This document shows, piece by piece, positions 10,736 through 20,614 of a stretch of DNA of 64,000 nucleotides. The DNA comes from Euptelea pleiosperma (Eukaryota > Streptophyta > Magnoliopsida > Ranunculales > Eupteleaceae). Under the pieces are notes generated by a model. It saw only the letters and a program-made list of their open reading frames with translations, searched no databases and was not told the origin of the DNA. Positions within the stretch are counted from its first letter, which is position 1; the number at the start of each line of letters is the position of its first letter. The position numbers and the translations under genes were made by a program. The stretch spans positions 30,139,913-30,203,912 of the forward strand of contig CM068547.1 of the NCBI GenBank assembly GCA_035048495.1. Reading direction: 5' to 3'.

Positions 10736-13700
10736 TGTCACGCCCCAAATCTGGATACCCAGATATGACCCAAAAATTCGTGGATCGGTCCGTACCCGAA
10801 CCCAGAGGTGATCCATGAATGTCCCCTAGTGGTCTAATTAGGTCAATTAGATTACTAAGGTTCATTCGAAAACCAACTAAGTAAAAGAAGAAAAGATGTA
10901 GAAAATAATTAATTAAAATAATTCATAATTTAAATAATTCAATCAATCAACTAAATGTGGAGAGAATGAAGTGAGAACATGCTCTCAATCAAAGGCTTGC
11001 ATGCCCGTGAAAATAAATAAATAGTGTTATAAAATAATCAAATACAACTTTCTAAAGTGTGGGATCAACTCTCAAATCCTCGTCGATCTCCTCGAGTACA
11101 CCGGAGTCTTCCGTCTCAAAATCATCACATACTGGCTCCTCAAAATCTGAAAATGATATCGGTGTAGCACCATGAGCCGATGCCCAGTAATACAATAGTG
11201 TGTATGGTATGATATCATACTATACAAGTTTTTAACCAAGGTATGCATCTCAATCATATAATAAGGATGACATGAATATGAGGATGAATGCAAGTAAGTA
11301 CGGGATGCAAATGTAACTAGTACCCATAACCACATAGGGTCTCCATCTCCTTCCCACACTGGGAGCGGTCTCATCGACCCATCTACAGGATATAATAACG
11401 TCTGGGGCCTTTCACCCTAGGGTACCGAACCCTGATTAATTGATAAAATTAATATAAACGTATATAATATACTTCAACCCCGTTCCCTTATGCACTCCTT
11501 ATATGAAATGACGTGATGATCATGGTATGACAACAAGATGGTACTAGGGTTACATGGCATAAGTACACATGTATTTAACATTTAAATAAGAATATAAAAT
11601 GAACACATGATCATCAAAAGTGATAACATGGGAATGAATTAGGGTTAACCATGAATAACATGTAACAATAATCGAAGGTCACAATCAACACGGATGAACA
11701 ATATAAGTGGAAATCACAAGACAATCCAACACACCATGGTCGAACCTTATGAGGGATCCATGACACAAGGTCGAACCCTAAAGAGAGATCCAAGACATTT
11801 GGCCGAACCCTATGAGAGATCCAAGACACTTGGGTGGGATCCCCATGCATACAAGTATAGGTCAAACCATCTAGGGTTTTGTCAAACAACAAGGGTTTAG
11901 TCAAACAATGAGGGCTAAACCCTTTAATAGTTAATAAGTCATGACCGAACCACTAATAAGTAATAGGTTTTTTACAAAAAAAATGTACTGCATTGTAAAA
12001 ATCATAACTAAATAAATATTCATTAGAAAAATATAAACTCAATAGATTTAAAAACTAGATTCACAGAGATTTTTAGGAAAAATAAATAAAAAAATATTCA
12101 GATTCAAAATATAGGTTGAAACCCTTAATTAAGTGAACCGGACAGAATCTGGAATTCTGGGTTTTATAGAAAAGTCCTACACATTTGAAAAGCATAACTT
12201 AATCAATACAAATCAAAAAAATACAAACTCAAATGTTATAGAAACTAGATTTAAAGAAATATTCGGAAAAATAAATAGAAAAATATTTAAATTCAAAATA
12301 TAGGTCGAAACCCTTAATGAATTGAACCAGATAGAATTTGAAATTCTGGGTTTTACAGAAAAGTCTAGCACATTTGAAAAATCATAACTTAATCAATACA
12401 AATTAGAAAAATACAAACTCAAAGGTTCTAGAAACTAGATTAATAGAAGTATCTATAAAAAATAATTAGAAAAATATTTAGGTTAAAAATATAGATCGAA
12501 ATCCCAAGTGAATTGGACCATGTAAAATCTAAAATTCTAGATTTTTTGGTAAAGTCCAACAACTTAGAAAAATCATAACTTAATCAATACAAATCAGAAA
12601 AATACAAACTCAAAGGTTCTAAAAACTAGCTTGATAGAGGTATCTGTGAAAAATAATTAAAAAATATTTAGGTTAAAAATAAAGATCAAAATTCTAAATG
12701 AAGTGGACTGTGTAAAATCTAAAATTTTGGATTTTTCGGTAAAGTCCAACAACTTAGAAAAATCATAACTTAATCAATACAAATCAAAAAAATACAAACT
12801 AAACGGTTTTGAAAAATAGATTCATAAAGGTATTTGGAAAAAATAATTATAAAAATATTCAAATCATTAAAATATAACAAAAATGATAAAGAATATAGTC
12901 ATCCGTTATAGGTACAAAATAAACCATGGCCAAACCCATCATGGTGGCCCAAAATAAAGATCAACTCAATAAGAATAAAGTAAATATTGTTGAAATTAAT
13001 TTATAATGAGTATCAACCATTACCTAATGAAAGAAAAACAAAATCTTAAAGAAAAATAAGTATATGATGGATCAAACACACTTACCTCAAAGTTTTTTGA
13101 ACTTTAATGAAAATCAAAAGTTTCATCAAATTTGAAAGTCGTCGGATCGTCCTCTCCTCGTGGTATGTTCTTCCATTCAGAGTCTCCGTCAATTCTTTCT
13201 TCTTGCTCGAGTGTGATAGGTGCTCGGATAAAGGTTTAATGGAGCTTTCTCTATTCTTCAATGGAGTTGGGTTGGTGAAAGCTTCTAAAGCTTTAAGGTT
13301 TTCATAAATAAGTTTAGGGAATGATTAGGGTTTTTATTTTGTTGAAATTCGTAACTTTCAAAGGGATGACTTTTTTAACCCTCAAAATCTTATATTTTAC
13401 ACTACTAATGGGTTAGAAATGGGCCCAAGCCCATATACATCAACTATGCTTCATTGAAGATTATTATTAAGCCCAAAACTCCTCTAGATTGGCCATACGG
13501 GCCCACCCAACAATCATAACATAAAAAATCATACATTAATTCAATCAAACTATATTATATAATTTAAAAGTCCATACAATAAGGTATTGACACATGTCAC
13601 ATACGTAAATCACATAAAATAGTCTAAATACACAAAAATTACAAAAAAGTTCAAAGCCTCGAAAAATGTCAAATGACATCGGAATGATCCGAAAGTGATT

Positions 13701-14198
13701 CGTGGGTCCCACACTCTTATTAAATAAATAAAATATAATAAAATATTATTTTTAAAAAAATATGAGAATGGTAGGAAAGTTTAAAATTTACGAAAATACT
13801 ATTTTTGTCAAAATCTTCCAAAATCTTCGACTAGAGTTTCATGTCTCAGAAAGGTTTCAAATTTCACAAGTAAGTTGGTAAGGATAAAATATGAATATTT
13901 TTGGTGTCTCGGGCCCACAAAATACTTTTTTTTATAAAAGTTCTGGACTATTAGCTGGGGAAAGAAAAAGTCCTCTGCAAGTTATAGTTCATAATTTTTA
14001 GCAGGAATTTAGCCCTAAAGAACGAGTTTAAAAAATAGAAGGTTTTTCAAAATTGTCCGAATGAAACCAAATTAAACATACATACTCAAGCATTATATTA
14101 AACCATAAAAACAATAATAGAAGTCTGAAAAATATTTAAGTTTTTATTATTAGGTGAATTTATCATAATACCCTAGAACGAAAGTTCAGAGTATTATA
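10736..14198 (+). mobile_element. Probable solo LTR (Del/Tekay-like) inserted in the copia LTR
   Basis: The insertion begins TGTCACGCCCCAAATC and ends GAGTATTATA. It is flanked by the 5-bp duplication GTCTA (10731-10735 and 14199-14203), which joins the two halves of the host LTR perfectly. It is 3463 bp long with no coding potential, primer site or polypurine tract. A start of TGTCACGCCCC and an end like GAGTGTTACA are what I recall for long LTRs of Del/Tekay chromoviruses. The final CA would have mutated to TA. The class is inferred; the insertion boundaries are directly seen. Confidence 0.65.
11985..12860. repeat. Tandem repeat inside the solo LTR, period about 190 bp, 4-5 copies
   Basis: The phrase 'aaaatcataactta' followed by 'atacaaactcaa' and 'gaaactaga' recurs at about 11993, 12190, 12380, 12572 and 12764. 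Neighbouring copies also share 'aattctgggtttt' or 'ggtaaagtccaac' variants. AT-rich, no ORF. Confidence 0.85.
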
Positions 14199-14358
14199 GT
14201 CTAATTTTTGCTATCTATGTCTTTTAGTCTTCACGTAGTTGGCGAAGTGAGCGTACCACGACATCTTCACGCTACACTAGTGCTTGTAGGAACGGTTACA
14301 AGAATATTTTTATATCAAACAAATCTTTGCCAAATTGAATATGAAAATATTTCTTACA

Positions 14359-16429
14359 ATCTCCCCCTTTGGCAATTCCGTGACAAAAAACATTTAATTA
14401 TAAAGAAGGTAGAAAATAAAAAATACAATCTCACCCTCTTACATGATTCACTCACTATCTCACACTTTCTTGGAGATAATCGAACAGATATAGTTTAATG
14501 GATTTTGATCTGTTCCCTGCACACCAACAATACATACCCTGTAATATCATCGGCAATTAATAATTCATATAAAATATAGTGAGTATAATTACACACATCA
14601 CAAGTAGAGAAATTAGAAAAAATTAATATTTTTCTTCCCCTAAATTTCTCTCCCCCTATCTCATGCAACATCAACTTATTTTTACCGTTATAATTTTCTC
14701 TCCCCCTTTTTGTCAAAGATTGACAAAGGTACAGAAATATAAGCAAATAATAAGCATGCAATCAAGAATATCATGAGAAAGAAGTGCATATGTGCAACAT
14801 GATCAAAAGTATAAAGACTAAAAGATAGGCATGACGCATAGTCTAAATACAACAATGGTTTAAATTTCGGTGAAGCCATTTAACCAATCATAAATCTTTT
14901 TCAAATAAATTTTAAATTTTTTAATCATCTCTGAAAAGATTTACAACTCACAGAACTCAAATCAGATCAATCTGGAAAAGGTCAAATCTGAAGTATGCTA
15001 AAATTCATGAAATGTCAAGTTAAATACAATACATAATGAGTTTTAATGTGATTGGCACTAAAAAATATCAAACCTAGGATTTTAGACTTAACTACTCAGT
15101 TTAATCTCGAACAGTTCAAATGCAGTCAATCTAGGCCATTTATCAGAGCCAATCAGTCAAACTAATACACTTTAATAGAATTTTCAATTTCTTTCACTTG
15201 GGTGTACTGTGATCTAACTTTCCACTTCTTAGGGTAGATGACAGATGTTAGTAAAAATCTAAATACTTTAAACAAAATCTGGAGGTATCATGTATCCAAT
15301 CATGAAATCCTCATTAGAACTAGTAGGTTCTCACTAACTCTCTATTTACAAGTGTATTTGCTAATGTGATTTCACATTACTTTTGTAGCAAATATGGCTA
15401 TTTCTTACTCACTTGTTTTACCAGAATTTTATTTTTCAAGTTCTCATCTTTTGACACTTGGTCGGTTTGGTAGCTTTCACACTCGGTCGGTATGGTATCC
15501 TCTGCAGCATTAAGTAATCAGATTTTTATATAGATCAGGGCCATACAAATTTTACCACATCCACTTGAGGTAGCTCTTTCCATGGAGAACTATCACATAG
15601 GGAGGCCAATAGTCGACTATATTATAATTTCAAAATCAACTGAAAGTAGGAACACAACTAATTTGAAGTCATGAAAAGTAAAAGTTTATTCCTAATTTTT
15701 ATAGAGTACTAGATTTATTACCTCAATCAAATCTAGCCCAACTAGCGTCAGTCAGTGTGCATGTGAATAACAAGTTAAAACTTATGAACATCCACTAACT
15801 GAGAATTAGTAAAATAGACCAATCTTCTAAATATTCTAGAATTTTCTACAATGATCTAGTCTCAATTTATCTTGTGTCAAGTCTGGTTCTAGAATTTTCT
15901 AGAGTCAATGCCTATCATATTAAGAACAATTATGCAATGCACAACTCAAAAAAATTCTAAACAAGACACAACAATTTTTGATTTTCAAATTTTCTATTTT
16001 TTGTTTTTGAATATATGAACTCAAAACAATGCAAATAATCAAAGATCTAAAACAAATAGCAAACTATAAAGAAAACAAAATCCTAAAACAAAACTACACA
16101 CTAAACTCATAAAAGATATACAATCATAAAATAGAGAAGAGTGTAAAGAACCACAATTATTCAATCAATGGGACAAGTGCCACTAGACTTCATAAAGAGT
16201 TTACTCCAAATTGAATCTAAATTTATCGGTCCTTCCTTTCTCACCCATATAGTCTTATACCTTTTAGGTGGATTCTTTTTCTTTGCCATTTATTTAGGCG
16301 GTGATAGAGGATCGACATTTCTCTTTTTATTTGTCCTCTTATTCTGAGCCCTTTGAGTTTGGGTGCTCTTGAGTTTCATAAGGTTTGTAATTTCTCTTCT
16401 CAAGGCATCCGACTTTTGATGCAAGGCTG
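14359..16429 (-). mobile_element. Internal non-coding region and polypurine tract of the non-autonomous element
   Basis: On the minus strand the terminal polypurine tract is CCAAAGGGGGAGAT, directly before the 3' LTR. Two further tracts, near 14650 and 14700 (read here as 'ctctcccccta' and 'ctccccctttttgtc'), match those in the copy at 34922-34989. The rest is AT-rich, homologous to copia sequence downstream of pol, and has no gene. Confidence 0.7.
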
Positions 16430-17202
16430 TCATTTTATGGAGTAGATCTCCTTAGTTCTCATATAATTTTTCTTGGAAGGAACCATGGTATCTCTCCTCT
16501 TTTGAAAGCAATTCTTGCTTAGGTGACCTTTACCCCTACAGTAATTACAAACAGGTGCATGTATAACTGGTCTAGGTCTATGTTGATCTGCCTGTGATGT
16601 AGAAGGAACTTTGGATTTTACAAATTTAATTCCTGAAGACGATGAGGTATTAACATTATCAACATATCCAAGTCCCCGCTTGTCTCCACATCTTTGTCCC
16701 ACACTTAGAATCTCATTTAATTTCTCAGTGCTTTGAGAAATATAGGGCAAGTCCTTTTTCAGTTGAACTAGATTAAGTTCAAGTGACTTCCTCTTCTCCA
16801 GACATTCATGATACTCAATTTCAAGAAATTTAATTTTGTCTTGGAGGCTAGCTTTTTCTTCTTCATGCCGTCTAATAATAGTTTCATATTTTTCATGCTC
16901 ACTTTCAAAAGACATTTTAGTATCCGTACAAGTTTGGAACTCGCATTCCAAGAACTTGTTTCTCTTATGAAGAGATTTATTCTCTTCCCTAAGCTGACCA
17001 ACTAGCACAGATAATTCATTATTGTCTAGTTTACAAGTAGAATTTTCAGAGTCAAGAAATTTAACTCTATTAGTCAATTTCTTTTCGCTTTGGTCAGTCT
17101 ATAGCTTTCTTTATATAGCTTTTGATAAGTAGTATAAAGATCATCTTGATCTTCACTGTCTGAGTCACTACGACTATTCACAGTGAACCTTTTTTTTGGC
17201 AT
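16430..17202 (-). pseudogene. Copia gag remnant with zinc knuckle
   Basis: The ATG at 17202 opens an acidic/serine head (RSDSDSEDQDD) followed by YQKLYKESYRLTKA. A 1-base shift near 17090 moves into a 215-codon frame. That frame is a long coiled coil (heptad-like LREENKSLHKRNKFLECEF and later LEIEYHECLEKRKSLEL) and ends in a CCHC knuckle, CNYCRGKGHLSKNC, near 16530. A coiled-coil gag with one knuckle fits the SIRE/Maximus branch. The usual capsid (UBN2-like) region before the coiled coil is absent. Directly downstream, where protease and integrase should follow, there is only non-coding DNA. Confidence 0.75.
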
Positions 17203-17278
17203 TTTTATAAATGAAAAAGAATAAACCAATTTTGTAGGAATCTAAATTCAGGTGATTAAACCTTAACTAGAAATACCC

Positions 17279-17290
17279 ACTCTGATACTA
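17279..17290 (-). other. Primer binding site (tRNA-Met-i type, mutated)
   Basis: The minus strand reads TAGTATCAGAGT two bases after the 5' LTR end. The consensus for the 3' end of initiator tRNA-Met is TGGTATCAGAGC, present intact at 27318. Two changes are G-to-A and C-to-T. Confidence 0.75.
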
Positions 17291-18136
17291 ATTGAAATTC
17301 ACCGGTCTGTTCTCTTTAACTCAATATACCTAGAAGGGGGGTTATTAGGTATTTAAAAATTAATTATTTATGCAGTTTTACTAGCCTATGGTATGGGGAT
17401 AAAATCTCGTGCCTTGGTTGTTTGAAAAAGAATTATCACAACCGACGTAAATCAAATATACCTCCATGGTATATTATCTTTTTGTCATTTGATTTAATCA
17501 GGATATAATGCAGAACACAAGCAAACAATCACACAAGACAAGATATTTTTACGTGGAAACCTTAGCCAAGGAAAAACCACGGGACCACGTCCAGGCGAAA
17601 GTATCACTAATTGAAAAGTTAAACGAAACAAAGGTTACCTACGCAGCATCGTTGTAAATACAACATCCAACCTTAGCCAAGGCCTATTGCCGATGAGTCC
17701 ACGTCCTCTGAGTCAACGCCACGAATCCACGCACGCCCTTCTAGCCAAGAAGCCTTATCGCTTGCTCAGTTTGGTACACCCTAAACCTACCTTCGACCGA
17801 CTCGTCCGATCTTAATTCTCAACACTCTCGCCTTTGCAGAAGGTGAAGGATTCAGTACACCCTGAACCCAAGTTGCTCAAAAGGTGTTTGAGTCACACTA
17901 GTACTCTCAGGCTTACTAGGTTAAGTATAAAATTGGAAAACCAAGGCTGAGTAAAGATGAAGCTCTTGGCTTTGATCGAGAAGAGGACAAGCTCACAAGA
18001 TGTGAATGAAAACAAGCTTCTTGCTCTTCGAAATGGACACTCTGATAAATATAACCTTTACTTCTCTCTCTTGAAGATTGAGTCACTCTGTGTCTCTGTG
18101 TGTCTGTGTGTATTTAGAGAAGGCATAGAAGGGGTA

Positions 18137-18145
18137 TATTTATAG
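18137..18145 (-). promoter_or_regulatory. TATA box of the copia 5' LTR
   Basis: CTATAAATA on the minus strand, about 85 bp downstream (in element direction) of the palindrome array. This is the likely start-site element for transcription of the whole copy. Confidence 0.6.
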
Positions 18146-18228
18146 AATACCAAGACCCTGAATCGTGTCGAACGTGGGATAATGGAACCATGAATTTTGG
18201 ATCTGATAAAACCAATTCTGTTCAAAGT

Positions 18229-18650
18229 CCAATCGATTGTACACTTGGTCCAATCAATTGGGCCATGTCCAATCGATTGGGGACAAGTGTCCAGTCGATT
18301 GGGCTCAATAAGTTTTTTGTTCCGAAGGCACCAATCGATTGCACAGGGTTCTCCAATCTATTTGACATTTATAACTTTCTATCTCGAAGGCTCCAATCGA
18401 TTAATCAGAGTCTCCAATCGATTTTACATTTATAACTTTCTATCCCGAAGACTCCAATCGATTAATCAGAGTCTCCAATCGATTTGACTCAGAAAGATTT
18501 CTATCCTGTAGTCTCCAATCAATTACACAGTGTTTCCAATCGATTGGGCTCAATTATGTTTCTGCCTCGTAGTGTCCAATCGATTACACAGTGTCTCCAA
18601 TCGATTGGGCTATGTCCAATCGATTGGGGACACATGTCCAATCGATTGGA
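18229..18650. repeat. CCAATCGATTGG array in LTR U3 (about 16 copies)
   Basis: Sixteen full or variant palindromes lie in ~420 bp. There are two copies of the ~68-bp higher-order unit where the sister 3' LTR has three. Confidence 0.92.
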
Positions 18651-18999
18651 CTTTCTCATTAGTCAATAAAATTGAATTTGACTCGGGTCTGTCCAATGAC
18701 TAAGTCTGACCATTATATTTTATTCATTTTAATCAACTCCTATGGCCACTAAGTCACATACCTTCCTAATCGAGCGTACACGATTGTTAACTGACAAATC
18801 GACAGTTACTCAGATAACTCTTATCGTCAACCGTCTGATTCTTGCTATCTCTGTCTTTTAGTCTTAACGTAGTTGGCGAAGTAAGCGTACCACGACATCT
18901 TCATGCTATACTAGTGCTCGTAGAAATGGTTACAAGAATGTTTTTCTGTCAAACGGAATCTTTGCCAAATTGAATATAAAAATATTTCTTACACTATCC

Positions 19000-19160
19000 T
19001 TGTGGGAAATGTATTTCCCAGAACATTAGGTGCCAATACCATGTAAATCCATAACAGAGAATTGGTTGTCTCACTGAATCAAACTCCATCTCAGATGAGA
19101 CTGTAAACCATGTGCTTTGAGTCAACTCGGTCAGGACTGAGACTCTAAACCATTCATGCT
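19000..19160. other. Right flank of the copia insertion
   Basis: This is unique-looking sequence with no gene. 'gggaaatgtatttccc' near 19003 is a small inverted repeat. Confidence 0.4.
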
Positions 19161-19400
19161 TGGGTTAGCTAGAGCCTAGAGATTACCAATAAAAGAATCC
19201 ATCTCATTTAATCATTTTTTTGCAATGTTTGTGATGAGACTTGAAACCCTGCTTTGGTCAGCTAGAGCCTGAATATTACCAATAAAAGAATCTATCTCAT
19301 TTAAGCATTATTTTTGCAATGGTTGTGACGAGACTTTATACCATGTGTTGGTCAGCTAGAACCCGAAGATTGTCAATAAACGAATCCTTCTTTTCGGCAA
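19160..19400. repeat. Tandem repeat, unit about 105 bp, 2-3 copies
   Basis: 'gctagagcctgaatattaccaataaaag' is followed by 'atctcattta', 'tttttgcaatg', 'gttgtga' and 'gagac'. This recurs at about 19165, 19260 and, more degraded, 19355. No ORF. Confidence 0.75.
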
Positions 19401-19792
19401 TGGTTGTGGACCAGTTTTGTCGCATAACCAATTTATTTTTGACAGTTCAAAAGAATGCTTTGAACTGCTTCAAGAGGAAATGTGTTTGATCTACGGCCCA
19501 CAAAAGGGTACCATAAAATGAGGAAGGTCCAGATTGGTGACCATTGTGCCACATGACAAGCATCACATACAAACATAAATGCGCTTATTAAAAGATGTGA
19601 AGCTAGTAAGCCAAACCTACATCGATAGCTTCATGCAGATCAGGTATCCCTAGGGTTATATTTTCTCCAATTCTCTGATATCCTATGCATTCAAATAACT
19701 CAGTTTTAAGAAGTTATTAGAACTCTTGATAATATATCGTAAAAACATTCTAATTACAAAGTATAAATATGCCATGTTAATTCCAGGCAAAC

Positions 19793-19945
19793 CTGTATCG
19801 GTTGTTGCAGACATCTTGACCTTAACATTTTCCTCATAAGGAAGATAAAAAAACTTATGTGTCACATCTCTAACCTCTTTGACAAGGGAATCAGGAATAC
19901 CATGACCCTTCTGGTCAAAAGCAACAGCATCAAAAGATTCAAATA
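19793..19945 (-). pseudogene. Relic exon of a 2-oxoglutarate/Fe(II) dioxygenase (DIOX_N part)
   Basis: The minus strand encodes GHGIPDSLVKEVRDVTHKFF then YLPYEENVKVKM. This is the typical N-terminal (DIOX_N) signature of plant 2OG dioxygenases, where 'NHGIP..L...' precedes a 'FF.LP.EEK.K' helix. The exon would end ...GATACAG|GTTTGCC with a good donor at 19792. The usual FFQVVN in front of HGIP is replaced by FDQK. No iron-binding H-x-D...H part or other exon is found within several kb, so I read this as an isolated relic. Confidence 0.5.
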
Positions 19946-20099
19946 TTAGAAGAACAAACGAAAAGAATATGTGCAGCACAACAATCTGAATCAACAGCAT
20001 CAAATAGAGTAGAATGACAATTAAATTTCAATATTATGAACGATTACTCTATGTGAAATTCAAAGCACAAACTACATCTACAAATCTGCCTCTGAGAAC

Positions 20100-20225
20100 C
20101 AATCCTAACCCTAACCAATGAAAACCTCAACCCTAACCAACGAAAACCCTAACCCTAACCAAATAAAACCCTAACCCTAACTAAATAAAACTCTAATCAA
20201 GTTTGAAACCCCTAACCCTAAACAA
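20100..20225. repeat. Telomere-like interstitial repeat
   Basis: Imperfect ~22-bp units of the form 'aaaaccctaaccctaacc' plus 'aaat' or 'aacg' occur about five times. They contain CCCTAA pairs and not the common plant CCCTAAA unit. Confidence 0.7.
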
Positions 20226-20329
20226 AAATCAAACAAAATAAACTAACAAAATGATAAATATACATACCTATGGGGCAAAGATGGTAAAGCGTAGCGTTGG
20301 ATGGGGGTGAACAGCGGTGTCGGCGTCAG

Positions 20330-20614
20330 TTGCCCCAAGTACCAGAGAGATTGAGAGCGGAGAGAAAGAGAGAGATAGAGAGAGGGAGCAAGAGAGAGAG
20401 AGGGAAGGGAATATAGTGAACGAGAGAGAGAGAGAGGGAGAGGAGGGAGAGAATGAGAGAGGGGGAGAAGAGTCGTGAGTCATGACAGAATGAGAAAGAA
20501 TGGGGAAAGGGCATGAACGAAAAAATATTATAAGAGGCGGTCCACGCGTTTTTTTTTTTTTTTTCAGTATTGATTTTGCTGGCGGCTAAACGCAGCCGGT
20601 GAAACACTTTCCCC
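20330..20614. repeat. GA-rich low-complexity tract and GC-rich repeat-like segment
   Basis: 20338-20465 is (GA)n-like. 20545-20614 has a poly-T run followed by 'ggcggctaaacgcagccggtg' and 'ccccggcggtttaag', with the look of CACTA-type subterminal repeats. No TIR was found, so the class is a guess. Open frames here are low-complexity artefacts. Confidence 0.35.

Larger units (their letters stand above)
9124..14358 (-). mobile_element. 3' LTR of the non-autonomous copia element, split by an insertion
   Basis: It reads TGTAAGAAATATTTTC at 14358 and ends ...GGAATTTCA at 9124 on the minus strand. It is interrupted between 10735 and 14199. Without the insertion and one target duplication it is about 1767 bp, against 1701 bp for the 5' LTR. 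The ~66-bp difference equals one extra copy of a ~68-bp unit ('gacatttataactttct...') in the U3 array. Confidence 0.85.
9124..18993 (-). mobile_element. Complete non-autonomous SIRE-like copia element with nested solo LTR
   Basis: The two ends are LTRs in the minus orientation, and the element is flanked by a perfect 5-bp target duplication CTATC (9119-9123 and 18994-18998). Order on the minus strand: 5' LTR (18993-17293), primer binding site, gag remnant, about 2 kb of non-coding DNA, polypurine tract, 3' LTR (14358-9124). No protease, integrase, RT or RNase H sequence was found. The internal region resembles the related copy at 27318-35279 with pol removed. Movement would have needed proteins from a relative. 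A 3.46-kb insertion splits the 3' LTR. Confidence 0.85.
17293..18993 (-). mobile_element. 5' LTR of the non-autonomous copia element
   Basis: It is 1701 bp long, begins TGTAAGAAATATTTT at 18993 and ends GTGAATTTCA at 17293. It has the same architecture as the other family LTRs: ~350 bp, then the palindrome array, then TATA, then a long R/U5 with 'gcacaccaaactg'-like text. Flank CTATC on its outer side. Confidence 0.88.
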
